The translations under genes and the position numbers were made by a program. This document shows, piece after piece, positions 42,781 to 53,158 of a DNA stretch of 64,000 bases. A model generated the notes under the pieces. That model made no database searches. It was not told where the DNA came from and saw only the letters and a program-made list of their open reading frames with translations. Source of the DNA: Symbiodinium natans (Eukaryota > Sar > Dinophyceae > Suessiales > Symbiodiniaceae); the NCBI GenBank assembly GCA_905221605.1, contig CAJNDS010002079.1, positions 2,698,359 through 2,762,358 on the forward strand, given 5' to 3'. Positions within the stretch are counted from its first letter, which is position 1, and every line of letters starts with the position of its first letter.

Positions 42781-43090
42781 CGCCACCCAACAAGCCTCAT
42801 AGCTACCCAAACCCCACGCCTCAAACTCCTACACTCCTAAGCTCCTCAACTCCGAAACCCTGAACCTCCCAAGCTCCCAAACTCCCAAACTCATAAAACC
42901 GAAACCTCCTAAGCTCCTAAACTCCTAAACCCTAAACCCGAAACCTCCTAAGCTCCCTAAACTCCTAAAGCCCTAAACCCTGAACCTCCTAAGCTCCTTA
43001 AACCCCTAAACCCCTAAACCCCTAAACCCTAAACCCTAAACCCTAAACCCTAAACCCTAAACCCTAAACCCTAAACCCTAAACCCCCAAG

Positions 43091-43164
43091 TGTGTTCAAG
43101 GAAAGGCCTGAGCATGCTGGCTGTGGTCGGCAGGTGCGGCTTCAGAAGCCCAGGGCTGGAGAAG
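43091..43164 (+). CDS. exon-like island
   Basis: After AACCCCCAAG| the frame reads VFKERPEHAGCGRQVRLQKP then RAGE and meets AGTTTAGGG. CCCTAAA left, TTTAGGG right. Confidence 0.45.
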
Positions 43165-43374
43165 TTTAGGGTTTAGGGTTTAGGGTCTAGGGTGGGCAGT
43201 TTAGGGTTTAGGGTCTAGGGTGGGCAGGTTAGGGTTTAGGGTGGGCAGTTTAGGGTTTAGGGTGGGTAGTTCAGGGTTTGGGTTCACTTAAGGGTTTAGG
43301 ATTTAGGGTTCAGGGATAGTGGTTTAGGGTTTAGGGTTTAGGGTTTCGGTTTTTGGGTTTCGGGTTTAGGGTTT

Positions 43375-43814
43375 AAATTGTATAGGGTTCAGGTCCGGAG
43401 TTTTGACCGAAAGTTTTGAGCGAGTTGTTGTTTTTTTGCTTTGGACTGGGATTGGGGCTGGGGGCTGCTGGGGCGGCTGGGGTTGGGGGCTGGGGGGCCA
43501 GGTGGCTGCTGGCAGCGAGGGCTGGTGATGCTTTTGAGTAATCTAGTCAAACTCGGCTTGTCAGCCGTTTAGACAAACATCTTGGGAAATTGAATGAATG
43601 ATACGACCACATTGGATGAGTTTACTTAAGCTCTGCTTGTCAGCTGTTTAGGCAAATAACTTGGAACCCAAAAGTTTCAGTTCATTGACTACTTGGCCTC
43701 TCAAGGGCGCTCTGAATTGATTGACTTAAGCTCGGCTTGTGATCCGTTTAGACATATAACATGGGACATGCAAGATGATACCACACACAATTTCTATTTA
43801 TCCCGGTCCTGAGG
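43375..43814. mobile_element. element E, copy 1
   Basis: Left end AAATTGTATAGGGTTC then GTCCGGAGTTTTG; right end ACACAATTTCTATTTATCCC then GGTCCTGAGGG. Inside are a GCTGGGG-rich tract and three copies, spaced about 80-100 bp apart, of a unit with CTCGGCTTGTCAGCCGTTTA. Similar elements at 50647 and 60701. Confidence 0.65.
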
Positions 43815-44118
43815 GTTTACGGTTTAGGGTTTTAGGGTTTTAGGGTTTTAGGGCTTTAGGGCTTTAGGGTTTTTTAGGGTTTTAGGGTTTTAGGGTTTTA
43901 GGGTTTTTAGGGTTTTAGAGTTTTAGGGTTTTTTAGGGTTTTAGGGTTTTAGGGTTTTTTAGGGTTTTAGGGTTTTAGGGTTTTAGGGTTTTAGGGTTTT
44001 AGGGTTTTAGGGTTTTAGGGTTTTAGGGTTTAGGGTAGGGTTTTAGGGTTTTAGGGTTAGGGTTTTAGGGTTTTAGGGTTTTAGGGTTTTAGGGTTTAGG
44101 GTTTAGGGTTTAGGGTTT
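43815..44118. repeat. GGGTTTTA array
   Basis: About 35 units of the 8-mer variant with an extra T, ending in TTTAGGG 7-mers. Confidence 0.95.
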
Positions 44119-44125
44119 GGGCAGC

Positions 44126-44218
44126 ATGTCCTCCGGGAGGCCGGCGCTGAAGCTTCCGGTTGAGACGCGGAGGCTGCTGATGGACGAAGAGGCCTTTAGG
44201 GCTACACAGGGACCCTAA
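44126..44218 (+). CDS. exon-like island with ATG
   Basis: Reads MSSGRPALKLPVETRRLLMD then EEAFRATQGP to TAA within CCCTAAAC. TTTAGGG left. Confidence 0.4.
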   Translation: MSSGRPALKLPVETRRLLMDEEAFRATQGP

Positions 44219-44654
44219 ACCCCAAAACGCCCCCACATAATGGGGTTTAGGGTTTAGGGTTTCGGGTTTAGGGCTTAGCGTTTAGGGTTTAGGGCTACAA
44301 AGGGATCCTAACCCCAGAAACGCCAATACCACACGTAGGGCTTAGGGTTCTGGGTTCAGGGGTTTAGGGTTTAGAGTTAAACCTTAAACCTTAAACCTTA
44401 AGCCTTAAGCCTTAAGCCTTAAGCCTCAAGCCTTAAACCCTAAACCCTAAACCCTAAACCCCTAAACCAGGGGGTTTAGGGTTTAGAGTTATAAACCCTT
44501 CACGTCGCAAAGCCCGGAAGCTTGCCCCCTGGGTTGGTTGTTTGTAGAACGAGAGGAGTGCTACCCAAACCCCAAACCCTTAACCCCAAACCCCATAAGC
44601 CCCAAACCTAAACCCCAAACCCTAAACCCTAAACCCTAAACCCCACTCCCTGAG

Positions 44655-44702
44655 GTGGAGGAGGTCGTTCCAGACTTCACCTGGTGGCTTGGCAAGGTGC
44701 AG
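44655..44702 (+). CDS. exon-like island, 16 codons
   Basis: ACTCCCTGAG| then VEEVVPDFTWWLGKVQ, exactly 48 nt to CAG|GGCAAC. If joined to 45216 the phases agree (0 to 0). The coding-like frame can also extend to about 44731, where an M4 element begins. Confidence 0.5.
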
Positions 44703-44725
44703 GGCAACAGCTCCCGGAGCCAATG

Positions 44726-44832
44726 CTTGGAGGGTCGGGGTACTTAGCAAGTAGGGTTATGTTAGTAAGTAGGGTTATAAGTAGTTCTAAGTTACTTCTA
44801 ACCCCCTTACTAAGTCCCCTGATCCTTTAAGT
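44726..44832. mobile_element. MITE-like element, family M4 copy b
   Basis: CTTGGAGGGTCGGGGTACTT and AGCAAGTAGGG at the left; CTTACTAAGTCCCCTGATCC and TTTAAGT at the right. It lies right after the exon-like island at 44655. Confidence 0.7.
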
Positions 44833-45215
44833 ATATAAGCTCACCATTCCAGGTATCGGTCCCTAAATTCATGTAGAGTTTAGGGTTTAGGGTTTAGGGT
44901 TTAGGGTCCAGGGTCTAGGGTTTAGGGTTTAGGGTTTAGGGTTTAGGGTTTAGGGTTTAAAGTCTAGGGTTTAGGGTTGAGTGTTTAGGGTTTAGGACCC
45001 CAGCCCTTAAATTCATGCGGAGTTCGGGGTTTAGGGCTTCGGGTTTTTGACCCCCCAAACCCCCTGCTCTCCCTGCCCCAGAGTGTCCCGTTTAAACCAA
45101 CAAGGGCACCCTGCTTGTTCCTAGCTAACTCAACCCTGAACCCTAAACCCGTAACCCTGAGCCCTAAACCCTAAACCCTAAACCCTAAACCCGTTTTATT
45201 CCTAGTTATTCCTAG

Positions 45216-45409
45216 GTCACGCTGGTGCAGATGCTCAAGGAGCTCAAGGACCAAGGCCGTCAAGGGGCGCAGCAGTGGGGAGTCGCTGCAGCCCGGTCGG
45301 CTGCCGCCCTGAACCAGCTCACGGAGATCCTCAAGCACATCATGCAGGCGACCGTCCAAATCCACCAACATGGCTCCACCACCTTCCTCGAAAGCGGCGA
45401 CGTTGCCAG
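45216..45409 (+). CDS. largest well-defined exon-like island, helical
   Basis: Acceptor TTATTCCTAG| is good. The phase-0 frame reads VTLVQMLKELKDQGRQGAQQ, then WGVAAARSAAALNQLTEILK and HIMQATVQIHQHGSTTFLES with GDVA at a donor candidate GCCAG|GTACAC. The frame stays open to about 45635 but loses protein character. The heptad-like Leu/Ala spacing suggests a helical bundle or coiled coil. Confidence 0.6.
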
Positions 45410-46942
45410 GTACACCGAGAGGTCGTGGTCCCGTGCTGGCTCGATGTTGGCGGTGTCACAACTGCCTGATCAGAAGCGAGAAGCCAACAAGCAGACTGCC
45501 CTGCCTGGAGCCATCAAAAAACGCCGTAGCAAAGTGTGCAGGCAAATATGGTCCGAGCCATGGCGCCCAGAGAGCCCTAAATTTCGAAAGCTTGGGTGGC
45601 AAGTTGCTTGCTTGGTTTTAGGGTTTAGGGTTTAGAGTTTAGGATTTAGGGTTTCGGGTTTCGGGTTTCGGGTTTGGGGCTTCGGGTTTCAGGGTTCAGG
45701 GCTTTGGGTTTAGGGTTTGTAGGGCTTGTAGGTTTTTTTTGTTTAGAGTGGCTCGTCCAAACCCTAATAGTAAAGGAACGCTGCAGGTGTGTAGTTATGG
45801 TTTATACAAGCCTCTTTTAGCAATATTGGGGGGGGGGTTATCGTTTACATAGGCCTCTCTTATGGAGGCACACTGCCCACCTGAACTTACTGCCCTTGAA
45901 CCTGAACCCTAAGCCCTAAACCCTTAAACAAGATTCAAAACCGCCAAGGAAGGAACAAGCCCTGAGCAAAGACTGGGAAACCACCTCCCCTCGCGACCTG
46001 GCCTGCGATCGGTTTTAGGTTCGTGGCTGAGGGGTTTCGGGTTTAGGGGTTTAGGGGTTTGGGGGTTTAAGGTTTAGGGCTTTGGGTTAGGGGTTTAAGG
46101 TTTTAGGGGTTTAGGGGTTCAGGGGTTCAGGTGTTCGCGGGTTTAGGGGTTTAGGGGATTCACTAGGACGGTTTAAGGCTTGACCTAGAGGAAGCCAACC
46201 TACAGTCACAAAATTAACGTACCAACCTCAAAGACCCTTAAACATTTGGATATGTTCTGTTCTTGGTGTATGTGGGCTACTGTGGGCAGGGGCTTAGGCG
46301 TAAGGCTTCAGTTGCGGTGGCTTTGGATGGTTCAAAGATTGAATAGTTAAGGCGGCTTTGGATGGTTCAAAGATTGAATAGTTCAGGGTTTAGGGATTTA
46401 GATATTTAGGGTTCAGAGAATTAGGATCCCCCAAACCCCCACCCAAAGGGATAATTCCAAGAACTAGGTGGCCGGAATCCTAAACCCTAAGCCCGAAATC
46501 CTAAACCCTAAACCCTACACCCTTGTGATGACTTTACCGGCTCGGTTCAGCTGCACCGGTCGAGTCAAGGGTGCTCCCAAAAAAATGCTAAAAGCCCAAG
46601 TCCTGAATGGCCTAAGGCCCTACGGTTTCGCGTTTAGGGTTTAGAGCTTAGGGTTTAGGGCTTAGGGTTTAAAAAAACCAAAACCCCAGACCTTTCTTGC
46701 CCAGGCACCCCACAGACGATGGTGAAGGCAGGCAGTGTTTGATGATGTTGGCCAGTCACCACCACATTGCATCCTTCACCTGAAAAGATGTGGAGAAACG
46801 TCGAAGAACAGACTTTCGTAAAAGCCCTACACCCAAGAACCCCGGCAGCAGAAACCCCTGACCTCAACAACCCTAACCCTCAGACCCAAGGACCCGAACC
46901 CGACCCTCCCCGGACACCATAACCTCCGGCACACTCCCCCAG
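45410..46942. other. spacer and weak arrays
   Basis: TTTAGGG-type repeats at 45612-45730 and 46030-46160; CCCTAAA-type runs short. A direct repeat GGTTCAAAGATTGAATAGTT occurs at 46329 and 46367. No clear gene. Confidence 0.35.
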
Positions 46943-46996
46943 TTGGGCAGGATGCGCAATCCATGCGGACGCGAACACCTCCCGGCACCCCGACAG
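46943..46996 (+). CDS. short exon-like island
   Basis: GGCACACTCCCCCAG| then LGRMRNPCGREHLPAPRQ. Weak CCCTAAA-type on the left, GGGTTTAGGG on the right. Confidence 0.3.
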
Positions 46997-47180
46997 TGAT
47001 AGTGGGTTTAGGGTGCAGCTTACAGGCACTTCTTAAAGAAGGGGATGCGGTTTAAGGGACCGGCCTGAAGGGTTATTTCGGCCCTAAACAACTAAGATGA
47101 ACCCTAAACCCTCCTCTACTCTAAACTCAACAGTCGAAGGGGTTGCGTGACAGATTCGCAACCCTGTCAACGCATCCCAG

Positions 47181-47255
47181 GCACGCCAAGCGGGCCGATG
47201 GTAACGAACTTCACCGACAAGGCCGACCACAGCAATCTAAACGTCTTGAGGCCTA
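47181..47255 (+). CDS. exon-like island
   Basis: CAACGCATCCCAG| then TPSGPMVTNFTDKADHSNLN and VLRP. Good residue composition. Confidence 0.4.
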
Positions 47256-47664
47256 GACCCTAAAGCCATAGCCCTAAACCCTCAACTTAAGAACCCAAAC
47301 CCTAAACCCTAAACGGTTTGGCATACAGGATTGTGCAGGGGCTGCGCTGTAGGCCGTCTAGGCGCGTATTGCAGAGTTTGGGGTGTAGGGTTAGGATTAA
47401 GGGTTCTCTGCATCAACCATCAAGGTAGACATACCTAAACCCTAAACCGTAACTCCTAAACCCTAAACCCTAAACCCTAAACCCTAAACCCTAAACCCTA
47501 AACCCTAAACCCTAAACCCTACACCCTACACCCTACACCCTAAACCCTAAACCCTAAACCTTAATTGTAAACGCTTGCGCGCGCCGCCTCGACAGCCGGG
47601 CCGGCCCCAGGACAGGAAAAGGAGGAAAGAGGGTTTCGCAAAAAAGGGAGGAAGGGCAGAGCGG

Positions 47665-47825
47665 GTGGGGGGGGGGGTGAGGGGGGGGGGTGGGGGGGGG
47701 GGGGTGAGGGGGGGGGTGGGGTCGGGGGGGGGTGGGGGGGGGGGTGGGGGGTGGGGGTGGGGGGGGTGACATGCAAGGGATTGGGCGGGGTTGCACAAGG
47801 GCGGGGGGGGGGGGGGGGGGGGGGT
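47665..47825. repeat. G-rich low-complexity tract
   Basis: Mostly G with GGGTGGGG interruptions; Gly-rich and Pro-rich frames are artefacts. Confidence 0.9.
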
Positions 47826-47918
47826 GGCGTCAGAAAATTTGGTCTGGAGGGGGCGATCCGGGTCTGCTTGTTCCAGACGCTTCTGGAAGCCGAGGCGAAT
47901 TAAACCCATACCCACGAG

Positions 47919-48030
47919 CTAGGGCGAGCTACCTTTTCTACTACGGCAAGGAGCAGGTGGCCACGTCTCTGGCCTCGCGAGCGGAGCTCTTGGAGACGAG
48001 TCTCGGGGATTCCGGCGCCAAGCACGCTAG
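47919..48030 (+). CDS. exon-like island
   Basis: Reads RASYLFYYGKEQVATSLASR then AELLETSLGDSGAKHA, ending CTAG|GGTTTAGGG. Strong protein character; TTTAGGG array directly right. Confidence 0.5.
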
Positions 48031-48272
48031 GGTTTAGGGTTTAGGGTTTAGGGTTTAGGGGTTAGGGTTTAGGGTTTAGGGTTTAGGGTTTGGGTTTAGG
48101 GTTCAGGGTTTAGGGTTTAGGGTTTAGGGCTTAGGGCTTAGGGCTTAGGGTTGAAGATCACGGATCTGCCGGTCATCGTAGTTTCGTGGAAGGAGCGACA
48201 TAGACACCCGGAGAGTGCTACACTCAGGCGTATGAGCTTCATGCCAGAAGCTGCCATCACCGTTCAATGCCC

Positions 48273-48375
48273 TTAGGGTCCATGCGCCTGGATTGTATAT
48301 ACGTGAGCCCATAAAGCTACGAATATGGGAACGCCTTTAAGGCCCAGAATATACCATATAGGTGCATGGACCCCT
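48273..48375. mobile_element. MITE-like element, family M3 copy b
   Basis: TAGGGTCCATGCGCCT and AGGTGCATGGACCCCT inverted ends; internal TTTAAGGCCCAGAATATA as in copy a at 27316. Confidence 0.7.
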
Positions 48376-48739
48376 CGGGTTAGAGGTCAGAAAGTGCGAT
48401 GGGCCAATGGTTTCTGCCTGGGCGCAGCCTGACTTGAGTGCTGGGTAGGCAGGCTCCTCTACGCAGGCAGGGTTTCGCAGTTCCGGTACCGTGGATTCCC
48501 CACAAAATGAGGGGGTTGTCCAAGGTTTAGTGGGTTCCCGCAAGCCCCAAACAGGCACTTGAAGGTCAGCATTAGCAGGCGTATGATGAACATTGACATG
48601 AAGAACCTACTTCCATGAGACCTAAGCTTTCAATTTGAACGCCTTAAACCCTAAGCCCCAAGCCCTAAACCCTAAGCCCTAAACCCGAAACCCTAAACCC
48701 TAACCCTAAGAACCTAAGCCACGGTACTGCGGCGCACAG

Positions 48740-48804
48740 GATCTGGCACCCCGGGCACGACCGATGATGCCGCTGGTCTGGCTTGAGGTTGGGATTTTGT
48801 CTAG
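48740..48804 (+). CDS. exon-like island
   Basis: CTGCGGCGCACAG| then DLAPRARPMMPLVWLEVGIL and S, ending TAG|GGTTTAGGG. CCCTAAA left, TTTAGGG right. Confidence 0.4.
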
Positions 48805-49077
48805 GGTTTAGGGTTTAGGGTTTAGGGTTTAGGACTCGGAGGTTAGGCTTGGGGGTTGGTTTCGGGGTTGAGGTGGACGGCTGAGGGTTGAGGGTGTAGG
48901 TTTTCACCCTAACACAAACAAGGTCTGACCCTAAACCCTAAACCCTAAACCCTAAACCCTAAACCCTAAACCCGTGTGGGAGTTCAGGGGCTTAGAGGTT
49001 TGCGTGCCAGGAGGTTGCCTTCTTTAGGGGGTCTCTTGCCGTGTTGGAAACACTGAAGCCCTAAAGCCTTAAAACTG

Positions 49078-49169
49078 TACTTGGAGGTATATTAGGGCAC
49101 TCAAGGGGCTTATAAGTGGGTTATAAGTGCAGTTATAATTGGTAAATAAGTACCATGAACCTCCAAGTA
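49078..49169. mobile_element. MITE-like element, family M2 copy c
   Basis: TACTTGGAGGT and ATGAACCTCCAAGTA ends with the core TTAGGGCACTCAAGGGG and TATAAGTGGGTTATAAGT; the left half is shortened relative to copies a and b. Confidence 0.65.
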
Positions 49170-49282
49170 TAGGCTGTGAGGCTCTCATCAAACCCTCAAC
49201 CCTCAACCCTCAACCCTAAACCCTAAACCCTACACCCTAAACCCTAAACCCTAAACCCTAAACCCTACGTCGTCCTACTGAG

Positions 49283-49339
49283 GCCAGAAGACCCTGAGGA
49301 GGAGGCCATGCCACTGCCCAGCGCCTCGCATGCTCAAGG
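49283..49339 (+). CDS. exon-like island
   Basis: GTCCTACTGAG| then PEDPEEEAMPLPSASHAQG before GTTTAGGG. CCCTAAA left, TTTAGGG right. Confidence 0.4.
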
Positions 49340-50215
49340 GTTTAGGGTTTAGGGTTTAATTAGGGTTTACGGTATAGGGTTTAGGGTTCAGGGTTCAGGG
49401 TTTAGGGTTTAGGGCATTTCTTGTCCGGGGGGCGGGGGGGGCAGAGGTAGCTCTAGAGGCTTTAGGGCTCCGCGTTCTAGATGGGAGTGACCCCGACTCT
49501 GGACCCACAACTAGGATGTTAGGGTCTTGGGGTTTGGGGTTTGGGGTTAGGGTTTGGGGCTTAGGGTTTCCCTAAGCCCGCCAAACCCAAACTCAAAGGG
49601 CCCTCGAGAGTTGGGTGCCTAAAGGATGGAAGCTTGAAACCCGAAACCGAAAACCCTGTCGCACGTCCACTGTGATGCCCTGTGGTACTCGTGGCCCTGA
49701 ACATAGCCGGTTTTTCCAGGTTAGGGCTGAGGGGCTATACTCCTTTGTCCAGTGAGAGTCTTCCCTCTTGGGGGACAGAGTTCCCTTACAAAAGACCCTT
49801 CAAAACAAAGAAGTGCGCCCTTCCTTCTCCTTTCTTATACCGTTCTGAGCAGCCCAGAATGTCTTCTACTTCTCTTGGGCTTAGGGCATAGTAGGATTGC
49901 GGATTCGATTCGGCGTAAGCTCTCGACCCTAGACCCCCCTAAACCCTAAAGCCGTAAGCCCTAAACCCTAAAACTCTGAACCCTAAAACCCTAAAACCCC
50001 AAAAAGCCCTAAAACCCTAACACCCTAAAGCCCTGAAACCCCAAAACCCCAAAACCCTAAAACCCTAAAACCCTAAAACCCTAAACCCAAAATCCCCAAA
50101 ACCCTAAACCCTAACCCTAAACCCTAGACCCTAAACCCTAAAACCCTAAACCCTAAAACCCTAAAACCCTAAATCCCTAAACCCCTAAACCCTAAACCCT
50201 AAAACCCTCACACTC
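49340..50215. other. arrays and spacer
   Basis: TTTAGGG runs (49338-49420, 49525-49570), a spacer with T-rich DNA, then a long CCCTAAAA/CCCTAAA-type run at 49935-50210. A + frame at 49682-49949 is not convincing. Confidence 0.4.
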
Positions 50216-50221
50216 TCCCAG

Positions 50222-50321
50222 GCCCACAGGTGCTACAGACGAGCAGCGCCCTGATCCCGGGACTCGCCGAGCCGCGGGTGAACTCGCGCTTTGCGGCGGC
50301 GCCCCCACATCCGGTGCCTGG
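50222..50321 (+). CDS. exon-like island
   Basis: CTCACACTCTCCCAG| then PQVLQTSSALIPGLAEPRVN and SRFAAAPPHPVP, ending GG|GTTGGGGTTTAGGG. CCCTAAA-type left, TTTAGGG right. Confidence 0.45.
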
Positions 50322-50646
50322 GTTGGGGTTTAGGGTTTAGGGTTTAGGGTTTAGGGTTTAGGGTTTAGGGCTTAGGGCTTAGGGCTTAGGGCTTAGGGTT
50401 TCGGGCTTAGGGCTTAGGGCTTAGGGCTTAGGCTTTTTTGAAATTATTCAGAGTTCAGGAGGAAAGTTTCGATCCTCGCCAGGAGCTCACAGCCCAGCTT
50501 GGGCCGATGATCGGCCCCGGGCCGCAAAACAGTCCACCCGGCCCCAAGCCCATGTCGCCGGGGCCTCGAGCTCGGAGGGTGGTGGGTGGTTGGGGTTTAG
50601 GGTTGAGGGTTTAGGGTTTAGGGTTTAGGATTCAGGGTTTAGGTTT

Positions 50647-50870
50647 TTTATAGAAATTGTATACGGTTTGGTCCGGGGTTTGTGGCGGGTTTTGAGGTGT
50701 TGAAGGGGTTGTGTTTTCGTGCCTTTTGGGCCGGGGCCCATGTGTGGCCGCGTTGGACGAATTTACTTAGACTCGGCTTGTCAGCTGTCTAGACAAGCAA
50801 CGTTGTAAATTCATATAATGATCTAATAACCACATACAGTTTCTGTTTATCCAGGTCTTGAGGGTCTATA
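50647..50870. mobile_element. element E, copy 2
   Basis: TTTATAGAAATTGTATACGG and GTCCGGGGTTTG at the left; ACATACAGTTTCTGTTTATC and GTCTTGAGGG at the right. One CTCGGCTTGTCAGCTGTCTA unit inside. Shorter than copies 1 and 3. Confidence 0.6.
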
Positions 50871-51410
50871 AGGCTTAAGGTTCAGGGTAAACCCTAAACC
50901 CATGTTTTGGGGTTTGGGTTTGGTTGAGGGTAAACCCTAAACCCTAAACCCTAAACCCTAAACCCTAAACCCTAAACCCTAAACCCTAAAACTCCCAAAC
51001 CCTACCATCCTACTCCCTAATCTTGTCGTGCCGAACCCCCATAAGCCCTAAACACCCCTATGAGCCATAAACACTTTTACGAGCCCTAAACCCTAAACCC
51101 TAAACCCTAAACCCTAAACACTCCTATGAGCCTGAAGCACGAACTTCGGAGTCCGAGCACCAGCAATGCAGTGGCTATGGAAGCGTGTGAAAAACACTTC
51201 TGTGCCAACCCTAAACCCTAACCCTAAACCCTAAACCCAAAATCCTAAATCCTGTGGCCCTAAACCGTAAACCCTAAACCCTGCGCCCTCTTCAAAGGTG
51301 GCAGTAACCTTTTTGCGGAACCTGAGGACGCCTCCCGGGCCTAGGCCGCTGTCTGCCGCAGCACCGGGTATGGTGGGACCAGGCCGGGGGGATTAGGGGT
51401 CTAAGGGTTT

Positions 51411-51660
51411 GGGGGGGGGGGGGGGGTTGGGGGGGGGGGGGGGTTGGGGGGGGGGGGGGGGGGTTTGGTGGTGTGGTTGTGTGGTTGTGTGGGGGTGTGG
51501 GGGTGTGGGGGTGTGGGGGTGTGGGGGTGTTCGGGTTTTCGGCTTTTCGGGTTTCCGGGTTTCCGGGTTTCCGCGTTTCCGGGTTTCCGGGTTTCCGGGT
51601 TAGTTTCGGGTTTCGGGTTTCGGGTTTCGGGTTTCGGGTTTAGGGCTGTCAGGGCTGAGG
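51411..51660. repeat. G-rich tract then GGTGTG and GGGTTTCC arrays
   Basis: Poly-G with TT breaks, followed by GTGTGGGG units and GGGTTTCC units. Frames inside are artefacts. Confidence 0.9.
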
Positions 51661-51916
51661 GAAGAGTTTAGGGTTGTGTAACATGAAACAACAGGTTTGG
51701 GGGCGCGGGGGGGCTTTAGGGTTCTTTAAAGCTTAATTTTCATTTGCAGGCTCTGTGAGTTCCACCAAGCGGCCCCCGAACCCCGATGCCCTAACCCCGA
51801 AACCCTAGACCCTACCTCCTAATTAGGGTTTAGGGTTTAGGGTTTAGGGTTTAGGGTTTAGGGTTTAGGGTTTAGGGTTTAGGGTTTAGGGTTTAGGCCC
51901 TAAGCCCTAATCGCTT

Positions 51917-52015
51917 GGGATGTTGCCACTTCTACTAACAGTCTTCAGTAGGGACTAAAGTACCCCTATGAAAATCTCCCGGTTAAAGACTGTTAGTACA
52001 AGGGGGAACACGCCA
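51917..52015. mobile_element. MITE-like element, family M1 copy b
   Basis: TACTAACAGTCTTCAGTAGG at the left, GACTGTTAGTACAAGGGGGA at the right, in the same layout as 22702-22800 and between a TTTAGGG array and a CCCTAAA array. Confidence 0.7.
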
Positions 52016-52171
52016 ACTCACCGCTCTAATCCCTACACCCTACTCGCTCTAATCCCTAAACCCTAAACCCCTAAACCCCTAAACCCCTAAACCCCTAAAC
52101 CCCTAAACCCCTAAACCCCTAAACCCCTAAACCCCTAAACCCTAAACCCTAAATCTTTCGATACTCGGCAG

Positions 52172-52238
52172 CACCCTGGCAGGACCGGGCCCGCGACCCA
52201 GCGCAACGCCGCCAGGGCCGTCCTTGGGCTGCGTTTTA
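52172..52238 (+). CDS. exon-like island
   Basis: CGATACTCGGCAG| then APWQDRARDPAQRRQGRPWA and AF to a TAG in TTTTAGGG. CCCTAAA left, TTTAGGG right. Low complexity in parts, so cautious. Confidence 0.3.
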
Positions 52239-52329
52239 GGGTTTAGGGTTTAGGGTTTAGGGTTTAGGGTTTAGGGTTTAGGGTTTAGGGTTTAGGGTTT
52301 AGGGTTTATTGTTGAGGGTTGAGGGTAAA

Positions 52330-52665
52330 TGCCTTAGGGCTTTTGGGGTTCAAGGTTTAGGGTTTAGGGATAAAGGCTTAGGGCTTTTGGGGTTCAAGGT
52401 TTAGGGCTTAGGGATAAAGGCTTAGGGCTTTTGGGGTTCAAGGTTTAGGGTTTAGGGTTGAAGGCTTAGGGCTTTTGGGGTTCAAGGTTTAGGGCTTAGG
52501 GATAAAGGCTTAGGGCTTTTGGGGTTCAAGGTTTAGGGTTTAGGGATAAAGGCTTAGGGCTTTTGGGGTTCAAGGTTTAGGGTTTAGGGATAAAGGCTTA
52601 GGGCTTTTGGGGTTCAAGGTTTAGGATTTAGGGTTAAAGGCTTAGGGCTTGTTGGGTTCAGGGTT
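52330..52665. repeat. 44-bp tandem repeat, seven to eight copies
   Basis: Unit contains CTTAGGGCTTTTGGGGTTCA, AGGTTTAGGG and GATAAAGG. A higher-order unit grown from TTTAGGG-like words. Confidence 0.85.
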
Positions 52666-52946
52666 TAGGGTTTAATGTCGGGATGGTGGTTTAAAACTTG
52701 GCTCGGCTGTGCTTGCTTTGTATTTTGATGGGTTCAAGGTTAAGGCTTGAGGGGTTCAGAGTGGTTTCCGGAGGAATTACCGGGTTTCACCCATCATTCC
52801 AAACACCGTAAACCACACACCCTTAAAGCCTTTGAAGCCTGAACCCCAAGCGCCCTAACCCCTAACCTCCCTAACCTCCCTAAGCTCCCTAAACCCCCTA
52901 AACCCCCTAAAACTCCCTCAACTCCCTAAACCCCCCAACCCCGGGC

Positions 52947-53013
52947 GCCACTTCCAAGGTGCACGCGCGCGCGCTTCCAAGGTGCACGCGCACGCTTCCA
53001 AGGTGCACGCGCC
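52947..53013. repeat. CTTCCAAGGTGCACGCGC x3
   Basis: Three near copies of an 18-22 bp unit; a closely related triplicate lies on the far side of the next array (54567-54650). Confidence 0.8.
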
Positions 53014-53024
53014 ATGTTGGGAAC

Positions 53025-53158
53025 CTGCGCAGGGCCGAGTGTTCTTGTACCCTGAAGCCTCAACCGTAAACCCTTAGCCCCAAGGTCCAAGCCTTAAAAA
53101 CCATGAAAGCCTGCGCAGGGCCGAGTGTTCTTGTGCCCTGAAGCCTCAACCGTAAACC
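53025..53158. repeat. direct duplication, 86-bp spacing
   Basis: CTGCGCAGGGCCGAGTGTTC and the following 28 bases occur at 53025-53072 and 53111-53158. Confidence 0.8.
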
